This document shows positions 18,898 to 29,339 of a DNA stretch of 64,000 nucleotides, piece by piece. Position numbers and translations under genes: made by a program. The notes under the pieces are model-generated. The model saw only the letters and a list, made by a program, of their open reading frames with translations, was not told the DNA's origin and made no database searches. Origin of the DNA: an uncultured Saprospiraceae bacterium (GTDB lineage: Bacteria; Bacteroidota; Bacteroidia; Chitinophagales; Saprospiraceae); assembly GCA_937959115.1 (NCBI GenBank), contig CALGAW010000030.1, forward strand, positions 59,420 through 123,419. Direction: 5' to 3'. Within the stretch, counting starts at the first letter, position 1, and every line of letters begins with the position of its first letter.

Positions 18898-20181
18898 ATG
18901 AAGTATCAAATTATTCTATTACTATTAGCTATTTGGAGTATCTCTTTAGAAGCACAGGACACCTTGAATCAAAAAAGGGAGCGACTCGATTTTGCAAAAA
19001 ACTATTTTGAAATTGGTGGTTCCTTTCAACCTTCCTTTACTGGTAAGTATTTGAAAAATGGGACAGTAACTGATTATGAAAACTCAGCGGGTGTGGTCCA
19101 ATATCTCAATTGGGGCGGGTTCCATTTTTGGGGGCACGGAGAGTTTTTTATCACCTTCCCATTAAATTATCTGGCATTCAAAAAAAATGAGGAAACCAGT
19201 TCTCAACTATTACATTCGGTGGTTACGGGAGCTCGGTTTTATCCTTGGAGGTACAAGGAAAAAAGGATTACACCATATGGTGGTGTAAATTGGTCTGCAG
19301 TAGACTTTAAGCAAGTGGTGACCCCAGAGGATCATCATCCCTCCCTGTCAAAAGATTTTATGGTTGGGCTAGATGCTGGAGTGTTATATGGGTACAAGAA
19401 TTTCTCTTTGCGCTTAGGAGCCAGTTATTTGCCGAATACATCTTGGGAATACCCGATTAGTAAAACCCAGAAGGCAACAGTCAAAACGCCCGATTTCTCT
19501 ATTCAATTAGGTTTGATGTACTCGATGGATATGACCAAGAGCACAGAGGAGGCGAATATAGAAAAGTGGAACGACTACCCAACTGTTTCTAAGCATGCTC
19601 TTGGGAAAAGTAGCTTTGGGAATTTCTTTATAGGTGCTGGTCCTTCCATATCTTTTTCGCTTAAAAAATCAGCCTACAATCAGTCAGAATTGCCCTACTT
19701 GAATGAACGGCTTGCTTCCTCCAACTATTTTGACATCGCAGCTGGTTACACGTTTAATAAAGCAGGAATGTTTACTTCTATTTCATTCAGAAATCCGAAA
19801 TTTGAAACGGAAGGATTCGGGATGACTCAAACCATTAAAAAAACATCAGTTTTATTAGAGGTCAATAAGTTTTTAATTGATTATTCGGGTTTTACGCCCT
19901 ACTTAGGAATCAACCTGGCATATGACCGTATAAAGTATAGTGAAGTAGATGAAGACACAAGCAGAGCACTCAACTTTCAAGAATTTGAGCCTGGCGTCAC
20001 GCTAGGCTGGGACATCTTACCTGGTAAAAGCCAAGAAGCCTTGATCCTAAGAACAAACCTACGATGGTACCCACTTTCTTCTTTTGAAGTGGATGGATTC
20101 AAGTTTGACTTTAGTCAGCTAGAATATAATCTGATTCAAGTCGTGTTTTACCCAGAACGTCTTAAAAAGAAAGTAATGTAA
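18898..20181 (+). CDS. predicted outer-membrane beta-barrel protein
   Basis: A 427-residue exported protein with a signal peptide ending SLEAQ (about residue 20). The mature part is rich in aromatic, alternating-polarity beta strands. It appears to hold two barrel-like halves that each open with a similar strand: FEIGGSFQPSFTGKY near residue 38 and FFIGAGPSISFSLK near residue 242. It may therefore be a fused pair of porin-like domains or a single large barrel. The last strand ends in basic residues rather than the usual terminal Phe. The substrate is unknown. Two strong tandem promoters precede it and the membrane LuxR regulator is its upstream neighbour. Confidence 0.65.
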   Translation: MKYQIILLLLAIWSISLEAQDTLNQKRERLDFAKNYFEIGGSFQPSFTGKYLKNGTVTDYENSAGVVQYLNWGGFHFWGHGEFFITFPLNYLAFKKNEETSSQLLHSVVTGARFYPWRYKEKRITPYGGVNWSAVDFKQVVTPEDHHPSLSKDFMVGLDAGVLYGYKNFSLRLGASYLPNTSWEYPISKTQKATVKTPDFSIQLGLMYSMDMTKSTEEANIEKWNDYPTVSKHALGKSSFGNFFIGAGPSISFSLKKSAYNQSELPYLNERLASSNYFDIAAGYTFNKAGMFTSISFRNPKFETEGFGMTQTIKKTSVLLEVNKFLIDYSGFTPYLGINLAYDRIKYSEVDEDTSRALNFQEFEPGVTLGWDILPGKSQEALILRTNLRWYPLSSFEVDGFKFDFSQLEYNLIQVVFYPERLKKKVM

Positions 20182-20459
20182 CTTCCAGCTAGAGTCGTAG
20201 CCTGCGAAATTGGATATACATAAAATAATTCTACAAAAATACATTCACTACCATTAAGTACCGTTTATCAAAGAAAGCTGTTTAATTACTAAATAACAGC
20301 ACTTTACATGACTGAATTATCTATAAGCATCAGCCAGCTCATGTCACTTTTCCATGATTTTTGAGAATCAATCTGATAGGGAAAAAAGCAATTTTGTTTG
20401 TGACAGAATACAGTCTAGTAAATAAATTAGACACTTTTTGCCTATTGAAAAATATTAGA

Positions 20460-23400
20460 ATGAAAACGGAAAGAACAAATTTTAAATTAAAGAACTATTT
20501 ATCACAAGGATTAATCGTACTATTTACATTAGTTTCAGTTTTAGTTCAACTTGAAATTTCTGCCAAAGATATCCCAATATTTAATGATCAAAAAGAGGAA
20601 AATCTTGAGGGATCAATCTGCTCTTCTTCAGTAGATTATGGCAAATTTTTAAATGAACATTCCGATACAAAGTCTAACAATTCAACCCCAGGTTCTGCAC
20701 GAGTTCAATGTTTAGATATATCAGGACGTGTATTTGAGGACATTAACTATGGTGGAGGAGATGGAAGAGACTATAATACAGCCAATACATCAGCCTCTAG
20801 TTCAGGTTGGTTATTAGATGCAATTGCGTTGAACAATGTAAGAATTGAGCTTTATGACAATACAGGAGCATTTGTTTCAGCAACTATAACTGACGCTTCA
20901 GGACAGTATACTTTCCTTTGTGCATCGGTAGGAAACTATTCGATAAGGGCTGTCAATCAAACCATAACTTCAAATAGAGCCAGTAATTCAACCTGGCAAA
21001 CTGTCATTCCATCCCAAACCTATAGACATACAGGATCTGTTGCTGTTACAAATGAAGTGGGCGGTTTTGATCCCTATTTAACTGATGCTGGTCCTAATAC
21101 AACTGGTAGCGCTCTTTCTACGCTATATACAGCATCAACAACAGTTCAGTCGCTGTCTACAGTAGCCTTAACTACTACTGCAGTAGTAGGCGTAGATTTC
21201 GGTTTTAACTTTGATTTAATTGTAAATACAAATGACTCTGGTCAAGGGTCTCTAAGACAGTTTATACTTAATAGTAATGAGCTTAGCAATGCCAATCTCG
21301 ATCAAGAAACAAACCCTGCAGCTGGACAGAATTTTATAAAGCCCGAAGCAGTAGAGCATTCTATTTTCATGATACCAGGTCTAGGTGTTCATACAATTAT
21401 TCCAGTCACTGCCCTTCCTGTAATCACAGATGACTATACACATTTGACTGGTTATACACAAGAAGGATCTTCTCAAGGAACGATTGTTGCTCGAAGCCTT
21501 ACTATTGAACTAAGTGGAAATACGGTGCTTTTTGATGGACTAAGGATCAATGCAAGTAATATTACCCTATCAGGATTAGTGATTAATAAATTCCGGTTCG
21601 GAATAACTGGTACAACAGCAAATAATAATCAATTTATTTGGGGAAACTACATCGGTACATCTACTGATGGGTTATCAGGGCTAGGTAACTCAAGTGCTGG
21701 AATAAGATTTCAAAACGTTACCTCCTCTTTTATTGGAACCAATGGGGACATTACTAATGATGCCAATGAAGGGAACCTAGTATCTGACAATTATGAAGGA
21801 ATAAATTTAAGAAGTACTAGTGGGGTCAACGTTTCTGGGAATATAGTTGGCCTAAACAGCACCGGAAACGCGGAATTAGGAAATTCGTTTAATGGCATAT
21901 ATATCCGCGATGCTGCCGGGATCAATGTAATTGGATTCGATGATAATGCGATTTCTACTACACTTTCTCTTTTAAGAAATGTATCCTCTGGAAACGGAAA
22001 CGATGGTATAAGACTAGTGAGTTCGAGTAATCAAATCATTGCAGGAAATTACCTGGGGACAGACGTAACAGGAACAATAGCGTTGGGAAATAGAAACTAC
22101 GGTATTCAGATATCTGGAGCCGCTTCTGACAATATCATTGGTACAGACTCTGACGGGAATGAGGACGCATCAGAAACCAATGTGATATCAGGAAATGGAT
22201 CAGGCCTTCGTTTTTTAGTAGCGGGAACCGGAACAAATAATAGAATCTCTGGTAATTTTGTTGGGGTAGACATGACAGGGAACACAGCCCTAGGAAACCT
22301 GAATAATGGCATTGAAGTCAATAATTCCTACTCAAACACTATTATTGGGACAAATGGAGATAACATAAACGATGTAATAGAAAGAAACATAATCTCAGGA
22401 AATGATGATGATGGTATCCGTCTTTCTAGTACAAACGATAATACGATTGCAGGTAATTACATTGGTCTTGGAGTCGATGGTGTGACCCCAATTCCGAATG
22501 GCAAACGAGGTATCTTTTTCACCTTAACTAGTTCTAACAATGTAGTAGGTTATAGTCCTTCAATGGCCAATACAGATGAGTTAATTGTCGGAAACTTTAT
22601 AAAATATAATGGTGACAGTGGTATTGGTCATTCAGGTTCAGGTACTCAAAACAGATACAGCAGAAACCAACTGGAGCACAACGGAACGCTCGGTATTGAT
22701 CTAGGTTACGATTCTGTTACCTCTAACGATAATGGTGATGGAGATTCTGGAGCTAATGACTTGCTAAATTTCCCAGTCTTGACAGCCGTTATTATTTCTA
22801 ATAATGATCTAACTATAAAAGGATTTGCCCCAGCTGGATCTAATTTAGAGTTTTTTCTAGCAGATTCGATATCCAGCCCTAATCCTCTTCCCGGAGGATA
22901 TACCGCTTCATTTGGCGAAGGAAAGTTATACTTATTTGAAGCAACGGAAGGTAGTCTTCTAGACCTAAATACAACTATTGGAACGTACGACAATGACGGG
23001 ACTGGAAACATCCTTACGAGAACACAATCCGAGTTTCAATTCACTTTTGACGTTACAGGAGTTGTATTCAAGCAAGGAATGAATACTTCTTTGGAGGAAG
23101 GAATGTATATCAGTGCTACTGCTACAGACACCAATAACAGCACATCAGAATTTAGTAATATCACAGAGATTCTTCCTTGTTTAGATTGTATCACCCTCGC
23201 AGAGAATGACATCAATCAAACTCCTCATGATGTACCTGTTGATGGGAATGTTTTGACCAATGATACCGATCCAACGGATGATGCACAAACCGTTCAAAGC
23301 GTAACTGGCATAAATGCAGCAGGCGCAACAGTTACAATCCCCGTTGATGGCACACCCGCTCCGATCTATGATGAAGCAGGCACTCTTGCTGGCACTATTT

Positions 23401-24821
23401 CTATCAATCCAGATGGTAGTTACACCTTTGTCCCTGACGCTGGGTATACAGGTTCTGTGCCTTTAGAATATACCGTCATAGATGCCAATGGATTTACAGA
23501 TACGGCTTCGCTTGATATTGATGTCATCGGTACGCCTGCAGCATATTCCAACAATCCTCCAGTGGCAAACGACGATACCAATAGTACTGAACAAGATGTA
23601 AATGTAAGCGGTGATGTTATCACTCCTAACGATTCTGATTTAGACGGTGATCCGTTAACCGTGACTGCAGCAGCGGCAGATACAGATGGTGATGGCATAG
23701 TAGACCCTTTGCCGATCGGCACACCTGCTATGGTTTACGGTACAGATAAAGAAGGTAATCCAGTTCTTGCAGGGGAGATTACACTCAATTCAGATGGTAC
23801 TTACTCCTTCGATCCAGATCCCAACTTCTTAGGTAAAGTACCCATCGACTACACGATCGAAGATCCAAGTGGCGCTTCTGATGACGCCACACTTACTATT
23901 ACTGTAGAACCAGACCTAGGCAATACAACCTTTGGTAATGATGATGCCAACGCAGGACTTGAAGGCGTAGACCAAATGGGTAATATCCTCGACAATGATA
24001 ATGATCCAGAGGGAGACACACAAACCGTAACCGGGGGTACAGATAGCGCTGGCACAACAATCCTAGCAGACGGAGCAACTGTCAATATTCTACCAAATGG
24101 CGGTACTTTGGTCCTTGGAGACGATGGGACTTACACCTATGAGCCTCTAGCTGGATTTTTAGGAACAGAAGTCATAATTTATGAGGTATGCGACAACGGA
24201 ACACCACAAGCCTGTGAAACGCAAACCTTATACCTGACAACACTTCCAGATGTATTCCTTCCAATTGAATTGGCAGAGTTTAATGTCAATGAGGTAGAAT
24301 GTAAAAACATATTGGAATGGACGACATTGACTGAGATTAATACAAGTCATTTTGAAATTCAGTTCAGTAATGAGGGAGATGATTTCTTTACCGTTGGAAC
24401 AGTTAAAGCTTCTGGAAACACGGCGGAATTACGGTATTACAGTTTCACTCATGACGCTAGATACAATTCATCTTACTATAGGCTAAAATCGGTTGATGTT
24501 GATGGTAGTTCTGACTTTTCAAAAATTCTTTCCATTACTTCTAATTGCAAAAACTCGGATTATGAATTTTCCGTTTATCCTAGTCCTGTTCAAGATGAGC
24601 TAACCTTATCTTTTGGAATATATTTAGGAAAGCAAATGAAGATTCAGTTAACTGATATTATTGGACGTGTTGTTTACGAAAAAAATATTCAATTGAATGA
24701 TGATGAAATTATGGAACATATCATCGATACCGCACAATTAGCTGCAGGTACTTACATCGTAAACATTGAAATTGACAAACAAATTAATGCAACGAAACGG
24801 TTTATTAAACTAGAAAAATAA
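20460..24821 (+). CDS. T9SS-exported beta-helix / cadherin-like adhesin
   Basis: About 1453 residues from the ATG at 20460. The open frame extends upstream to a TTG at 20361, but only the internal Met gives a proper signal peptide. Domain order in this numbering: a CnaB/SdrD-like domain (about 80-200, LDISGRVFEDINYGGGDG and DASGQYTF); a right-handed beta-helix with repeated ISGN..G.D..G..ALGN units (about 250-800), resembling Bacteroidota CSLREA-type NDSGQGSLRQ proteins; three tandem cadherin/VCBS-like repeats (NDTDPTDDAQTV, NDSDLDGDPLTV, NDNDPEGDTQTV; about 920-1260); and a T9SS type A sorting domain (VYPSPVQDELTLSFG to KRFIKLEK) in the last 85 residues. It is probably a surface-anchored or released adhesin. 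A terminator follows. Confidence 0.9.
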   Translation: MKTERTNFKLKNYLSQGLIVLFTLVSVLVQLEISAKDIPIFNDQKEENLEGSICSSSVDYGKFLNEHSDTKSNNSTPGSARVQCLDISGRVFEDINYGGGDGRDYNTANTSASSSGWLLDAIALNNVRIELYDNTGAFVSATITDASGQYTFLCASVGNYSIRAVNQTITSNRASNSTWQTVIPSQTYRHTGSVAVTNEVGGFDPYLTDAGPNTTGSALSTLYTASTTVQSLSTVALTTTAVVGVDFGFNFDLIVNTNDSGQGSLRQFILNSNELSNANLDQETNPAAGQNFIKPEAVEHSIFMIPGLGVHTIIPVTALPVITDDYTHLTGYTQEGSSQGTIVARSLTIELSGNTVLFDGLRINASNITLSGLVINKFRFGITGTTANNNQFIWGNYIGTSTDGLSGLGNSSAGIRFQNVTSSFIGTNGDITNDANEGNLVSDNYEGINLRSTSGVNVSGNIVGLNSTGNAELGNSFNGIYIRDAAGINVIGFDDNAISTTLSLLRNVSSGNGNDGIRLVSSSNQIIAGNYLGTDVTGTIALGNRNYGIQISGAASDNIIGTDSDGNEDASETNVISGNGSGLRFLVAGTGTNNRISGNFVGVDMTGNTALGNLNNGIEVNNSYSNTIIGTNGDNINDVIERNIISGNDDDGIRLSSTNDNTIAGNYIGLGVDGVTPIPNGKRGIFFTLTSSNNVVGYSPSMANTDELIVGNFIKYNGDSGIGHSGSGTQNRYSRNQLEHNGTLGIDLGYDSVTSNDNGDGDSGANDLLNFPVLTAVIISNNDLTIKGFAPAGSNLEFFLADSISSPNPLPGGYTASFGEGKLYLFEATEGSLLDLNTTIGTYDNDGTGNILTRTQSEFQFTFDVTGVVFKQGMNTSLEEGMYISATATDTNNSTSEFSNITEILPCLDCITLAENDINQTPHDVPVDGNVLTNDTDPTDDAQTVQSVTGINAAGATVTIPVDGTPAPIYDEAGTLAGTISINPDGSYTFVPDAGYTGSVPLEYTVIDANGFTDTASLDIDVIGTPAAYSNNPPVANDDTNSTEQDVNVSGDVITPNDSDLDGDPLTVTAAAADTDGDGIVDPLPIGTPAMVYGTDKEGNPVLAGEITLNSDGTYSFDPDPNFLGKVPIDYTIEDPSGASDDATLTITVEPDLGNTTFGNDDANAGLEGVDQMGNILDNDNDPEGDTQTVTGGTDSAGTTILADGATVNILPNGGTLVLGDDGTYTYEPLAGFLGTEVIIYEVCDNGTPQACETQTLYLTTLPDVFLPIELAEFNVNEVECKNILEWTTLTEINTSHFEIQFSNEGDDFFTVGTVKASGNTAELRYYSFTHDARYNSSYYRLKSVDVDGSSDFSKILSITSNCKNSDYEFSVYPSPVQDELTLSFGIYLGKQMKIQLTDIIGRVVYEKNIQLNDDEIMEHIIDTAQLAAGTYIVNIEIDKQINATKRFIKLEK

Positions 24822-24842
24822 AGCTCTTAATCAGTAAAAATT

Positions 24843-24877
24843 GAGGATGTATCAAACGATATATCCTCTTTTTTTTG
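24843..24877 (+). terminator. intrinsic terminator of the adhesin gene
   Basis: GAGGATGTATC (24843-24853) pairs with GATATATCCTC (24858-24868) with one G-U pair and a 4-nt loop, followed by eight T residues. It lies 21 bp after the stop. Confidence 0.9.
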
Positions 24878-25227
24878 TAGTCAATAAAAATACCGAAAAC
24901 GTAAGGGAAATTCTATGAAACTAAAATATCATCAAAGGTAACCAATGATTTATCTTGTTATATCAAGTTAAATTTTTGTATCCCTATACATCATTGAAGA
25001 TGTATTGTCTTTTGATCACGTCTAAATCCTCATGCAATTATAAAATAGTTGATTTTTTATGCTTTTTTACTAGTCGTATTTCCATAATGGGAAGAAATAA
25101 GTACTTGCTTTCCAACTAATTACAAGCAATGAAAATAAACTAAAAATTTGCGTTTTCTATAGGTTTTTTTATATTTAGATGGAACATTTTAAATTTATTT
25201 TCGCCTTAATTCCTAAACAATCAATAC
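24878..25227. other. 350-bp AT-rich gap upstream of the alpha-solenoid gene
   Basis: No gene, repeat or strong promoter consensus is recognised. The last 100 bp are extremely AT-rich, as expected for a promoter region of the gene at 25228. Confidence 0.35.
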
Positions 25228-26733
25228 ATGTCACAAAGCTTATTTGATTTGGTAAAAACACTTCACCAAGGAGAAAAAAAGATGATTTCCGAGAAGATCA
25301 GGAATACGAAACGAAAGCAATACTATACTGATATAATTACGATCTATAGCAAGTCAGAAAAGTATTTACAGGACTTAGATGAAAGAATATTCAAATCTAA
25401 AAGTCCTAAGTTCATAAGTGATTGTAAAAATAAGTGTAAACAACTTCTGTATGATGGGTTGTTAGCTTTGGAGGCCAATAAGTCTTTAAGACATCAACTA
25501 GAACAAAAACTGAAAATTGCCAACATACTGAAAAACAGAAATCAATTTGAGGAGGCACTCAAAGTATTAAAAAGAATTGAATCGCTCGCTATCCAATATG
25601 AATTTTTAGAATTGCTCGGTAGAATAAGAAATAACAAATTAAGCACGGAAATAACTTATGCTGTTGAACGCAGAAATATTGATTTGGACTATATAAGAAG
25701 TCTAATAGCAGAAAGGCAAGAAAACCTCAACGATCAAATAGAATTAAGTCATGCAGTCGATTCATTCCGATTAATGGAATTGAAAGCTGCAATTGATAAT
25801 AAAGTCCTAATTGATAGAAAAAAGAAACAAACATTTGGTGCTGTTTCCTACAAAAAAATAAAACTACGATTGAGAAAACTGTTGATTAGTTACCACGACA
25901 ATTTTCGAAAGAACAAAGCAACTGAGGTTTTAAAAAGTTTAGAACAAATTATTCAACTCACCATTGCAAATGAGGATGTTGTCTTTAAAGGGAATATGCT
26001 TGGAGGTGGCTATGTCTATTTCATGAGCCAATACATTGAATATAGTCTCTTTTTAAGGAAAAAGATAGATTTCATCGGTATGCTAGAAAAATTTGAACAC
26101 ATGCCGCAAAATACGATCTTAGAGCAATTGAAAGTGCAAAGTTGTCAATCAGATGCATATTGTATCTATGCATTATCACAGAATAATCCTGCTTTTGCCA
26201 TTCCAAAAATTGTAAGACTAAGAGAATTTGTCCAACGTCATAACATTTCTTACGCCGAAAATTTTAGAAATTTAAGATTTTCTCTGCTTATTTATTTCGC
26301 ATTAAAAAAATGGGACACCTGCTTACAATTTCTTGCTCAAATAGATTATAGTAAAACCTCTAAGTGGTCTAATCAACTTTATTTTCTAATTAAACTCATG
26401 TGCCTGCACGAAAAAGGCGACCATTACTACTTTAATGCGCAAATCACACAACATATGACCAAGCGACGAAAGGATAAGGTTAAACTAACCGATGGGACTA
26501 ATTTTAATGAATGTATGTTCAATATACTTTACTATTTAGATAAAGGAAATGGAATTAACATTAATAGAAGTTTCAATAAAGTGTTGACTAATTATGACCC
26601 TCATTTTATGGAACTTCGGTATCTTATTCATTGGATAGTAAGTAAGGTTAAATCATTAAATAACGATAAATATCGAGCGTTTTTGGAAAAAAACGAATAC
26701 AAGCATTATGACTTTAGTGTAGGACAAAAATAA
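25228..26733 (+). CDS. hypothetical cytoplasmic alpha-helical (TPR-like solenoid) protein
   Basis: A 501-residue, Lys-rich, all-helical protein with no signal peptide or membrane helix. Residues 90-140 contain a TPR-like pair (LKIANILKNRNQFEEALKVL), and the remainder resembles a degenerate alpha-solenoid. I recognise no enzyme motif. Such solenoids in Bacteroidota often occur as multi-copy families next to secreted-protein genes; whether this one is functionally linked to its neighbours is unknown. Both flanking spacers exceed 250 bp, so it is probably transcribed alone. Confidence 0.7.
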   Translation: MSQSLFDLVKTLHQGEKKMISEKIRNTKRKQYYTDIITIYSKSEKYLQDLDERIFKSKSPKFISDCKNKCKQLLYDGLLALEANKSLRHQLEQKLKIANILKNRNQFEEALKVLKRIESLAIQYEFLELLGRIRNNKLSTEITYAVERRNIDLDYIRSLIAERQENLNDQIELSHAVDSFRLMELKAAIDNKVLIDRKKKQTFGAVSYKKIKLRLRKLLISYHDNFRKNKATEVLKSLEQIIQLTIANEDVVFKGNMLGGGYVYFMSQYIEYSLFLRKKIDFIGMLEKFEHMPQNTILEQLKVQSCQSDAYCIYALSQNNPAFAIPKIVRLREFVQRHNISYAENFRNLRFSLLIYFALKKWDTCLQFLAQIDYSKTSKWSNQLYFLIKLMCLHEKGDHYYFNAQITQHMTKRRKDKVKLTDGTNFNECMFNILYYLDKGNGININRSFNKVLTNYDPHFMELRYLIHWIVSKVKSLNNDKYRAFLEKNEYKHYDFSVGQK

Positions 26734-26986
26734 CCTTATAAATAGTAAAATTACTAGTAATGAAATCACTACAAAGTCTACAATATTAGCTAAATATTAT
26801 TTTTTAAATAATTGATTGTAAATTAGTTATTGTTTAATTTCGATTTAGCCCTTATCTGGAAATCCAATAACATTGTCGAAATCTTAGCAATAATATTAAA
26901 ATTTTTTTAGTTGTGAATTGTAATTTCATTGTGTAGAAAAGCTAATCCTCTTCCAACCAAATCTTTCACTACTAAAATTAGCTAAA

Positions 26987-29260
26987 ATGTTTAGGATATT
27001 TCTTCTAATCAGTTCTTACTTATTACTGACTTCTTTGTTACATGCGCAACCTTTAACATTTCAAGAGACAATGGATTTTGGACAAATAGCTGGTGTCAAC
27101 CAAGCAGTAAAATCAGTCTACTCTGAATTAAACTTAAATGATTCGGGGCCTCCAGGTCTTCGTCAGCCATCAACAACTCCATGCGCTGCAACCAATCAAG
27201 ATACCATAGCATTTCCCGGAGCAGTTGGCTATGGCCGATATGCAGGAGTTGGTCAACCCGCTAGAACGGTCTATACGGTTACCAACTTAAATGATTCGGG
27301 ACCAGGCTCGTTAAGGGATGCTTTATCTCAGAGTAACCGATTCATTGTTTTTGCAGTAGCAGGAACAATTACACTAAACAGCAGAATTGAAGTATTAGCA
27401 AATAACCTTTACATCGCCGGACAAACTGCCTTTCAAAATGGAGGTGAAGGGATCACCCTTCGGTCAGATGGAACGTTTGGTCAAAGCTTAGTTAGTATCA
27501 AGTCCGACCACATCATTCTTCGATATATCCGAATTCGACGAGGACCCGGTATTTTAAGAGAGGCCTCAGGTGACTGCTTAGGTATGTCCGGAAGTAATTG
27601 GATAATTGATCATTGTTCTTTTTCTTGGGCTACAGACGAAAATTTAAGTGGTGGCAATGGAAGCTTCGCAACAATACAACATTCCATCAATTCGGAATGT
27701 CTATATTTTTCTACCCATAGCGCCTCCACTAATCCATCAAACTCCACGTATCAAAAAGGGCATTCGAAAGGAAGTCTTTTTGGAGGAACGGGCCGTTCGT
27801 TTAGTTACTTAAGCATTTACAGAAATTTGTTTGCCCATAATGAAGATCGAAATCCGAAGATTGCATGCCCCGGAAGTACGCATGAGGTGGTGAATAATCT
27901 ACTGTATAATAATCGGTTTTTCAATATTGATTTGGATCCATTGACTGGCAGTATGCAAAGTAATGTTGTTAAAAATCTGCTAATTCCAGGAGGAGATACT
28001 CGAACTAACCGATATATGGTGCATACGAGAGAATCAGCAATCAATCAAATTTACATGCAAGGAAACATTGGCCTTCGCCGAACAAATGATAATCAGCCAG
28101 AATGGGATGAGGTAGGACGTTTTAGTAGTCCGATCAGCAATGTAGGTCAGGCCTTTACGCCATTTCCGACACATTTGGAACCTGAATATTCCAACTTGCC
28201 AGATGCTCTTGGTCTAGAGCCAATCGTCCTAGGAGATGTAGGAGCAAACCTAGCGCTTGATGCTGTAGATCAGCGCGTGATCAATGATGTAATTAATCGG
28301 ACGCCAACAAATTTGAAGACAGTGCAAGGCATAGATCCTAATGCATGGACTGGTATTTCAGATTACTATGGAATTATCAATGATCCATCTGAAGTGGGTG
28401 GATGGCCAAACTTAGCACCAATGTCTTCTGTTCCCGTTGACAATGACAATGATGGCATTTCTGATAGCTGGGAAACTTCGAATGGGTTGGATCCGAATGA
28501 TACGACGGATGCACTGGCCAATCATCAAAGTGGGTACACGAATTTGGAGGTATATCTGAGTGATCTTGCGGGTATTCCTGTTGACGGTGGTCCCACTCTA
28601 GATTTATCACTTACAATTTGCCTAGAAGGTCCTCTAACCTCGAACGGCTTAATGGACAATACGCTTCTTCAAAGAGATTTGCTGCCGATGGGGCAACCGT
28701 ACAATTCAGCTCCTTGGAACTACTCCGGAAATGAGGGTGCCGGTTGGGTGTCAGCTGATTATCCTACAAATGCAGTAGACTGGGTACTGATTTCCTTAAG
28801 GGAAACACCCGCAGCCTCCTCCGAAGTCTTGCGACTCGCAGCAGTAGTACTAGAAGATGGAAGTATTGCAGCGTCTACCTGCTTGCCAACCAATCCTCAG
28901 TCTGCTTACTATGTGGTCGTTGAACATCACAATCACTTGCCTGCGATGACACCTCAATCTGTTACAGTGGTCAATCGGTCAATAGCATACGATTTCCGCT
29001 TGAGTGATAGTTATTCTGTCGGTTCAGGATTTGGTCAAAAACAGGTAGGAGCAAACTGGTGTCTTTATAGTTGTAATGCTGATCAATCAAATTCTTCCGG
29101 TTATGAGGTGACTGGAAGCGATAATATTTTATGGCAAGCTGAAAATGGAATCTTTGACGTCTATGAATCTGTTGATTTTAATTTGGACGGTGATGTGAAT
29201 GCAATGGACAAGGTTTTGTGGACATTGAATAATGGGGTGTTCTCAGCCGTACCAAAGTAG
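26987..29260 (+). CDS. secreted pectate-lyase-like beta-helix protein with dockerin-like module
   Basis: A 757-residue protein. The signal peptide ends LLHAQ (residue 21). Residues 70-420 form a pectate-lyase-type right-handed beta-helix, with the lead-in FPGAVGYGRYAGVGQPARTV and NLNDSGPGSLRDAL, then helix turns including WIIDHCSFSWATDEN and NPKIACPGSTHEVVNNLLYNN. These match family 1-like lyases of Bacteroidota. A TSP3-like calcium segment (DNDNDGISDSWETSNGLDP) follows near 485. The last 220 residues are the shared module (VDWVLISLRE, EHHNHLPAMT, DFNLDGDVNAMD, ending AVPK). Residues 24-60 look like a shortened extra copy of the 69-115 lead-in. The likely role is cleavage of pectin-like or other uronic acid polysaccharides; catalytic residues were not verified. 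Confidence 0.82.
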   Translation: MFRIFLLISSYLLLTSLLHAQPLTFQETMDFGQIAGVNQAVKSVYSELNLNDSGPPGLRQPSTTPCAATNQDTIAFPGAVGYGRYAGVGQPARTVYTVTNLNDSGPGSLRDALSQSNRFIVFAVAGTITLNSRIEVLANNLYIAGQTAFQNGGEGITLRSDGTFGQSLVSIKSDHIILRYIRIRRGPGILREASGDCLGMSGSNWIIDHCSFSWATDENLSGGNGSFATIQHSINSECLYFSTHSASTNPSNSTYQKGHSKGSLFGGTGRSFSYLSIYRNLFAHNEDRNPKIACPGSTHEVVNNLLYNNRFFNIDLDPLTGSMQSNVVKNLLIPGGDTRTNRYMVHTRESAINQIYMQGNIGLRRTNDNQPEWDEVGRFSSPISNVGQAFTPFPTHLEPEYSNLPDALGLEPIVLGDVGANLALDAVDQRVINDVINRTPTNLKTVQGIDPNAWTGISDYYGIINDPSEVGGWPNLAPMSSVPVDNDNDGISDSWETSNGLDPNDTTDALANHQSGYTNLEVYLSDLAGIPVDGGPTLDLSLTICLEGPLTSNGLMDNTLLQRDLLPMGQPYNSAPWNYSGNEGAGWVSADYPTNAVDWVLISLRETPAASSEVLRLAAVVLEDGSIAASTCLPTNPQSAYYVVVEHHNHLPAMTPQSVTVVNRSIAYDFRLSDSYSVGSGFGQKQVGANWCLYSCNADQSNSSGYEVTGSDNILWQAENGIFDVYESVDFNLDGDVNAMDKVLWTLNNGVFSAVPK

Positions 29261-29339
29261 AGGAACAATCTTACTTGAGCTTTTGGTCTGAAAATTTACA
29301 AAACACATTTGAAAGGCTTATTAATTTAAACAAATCACC

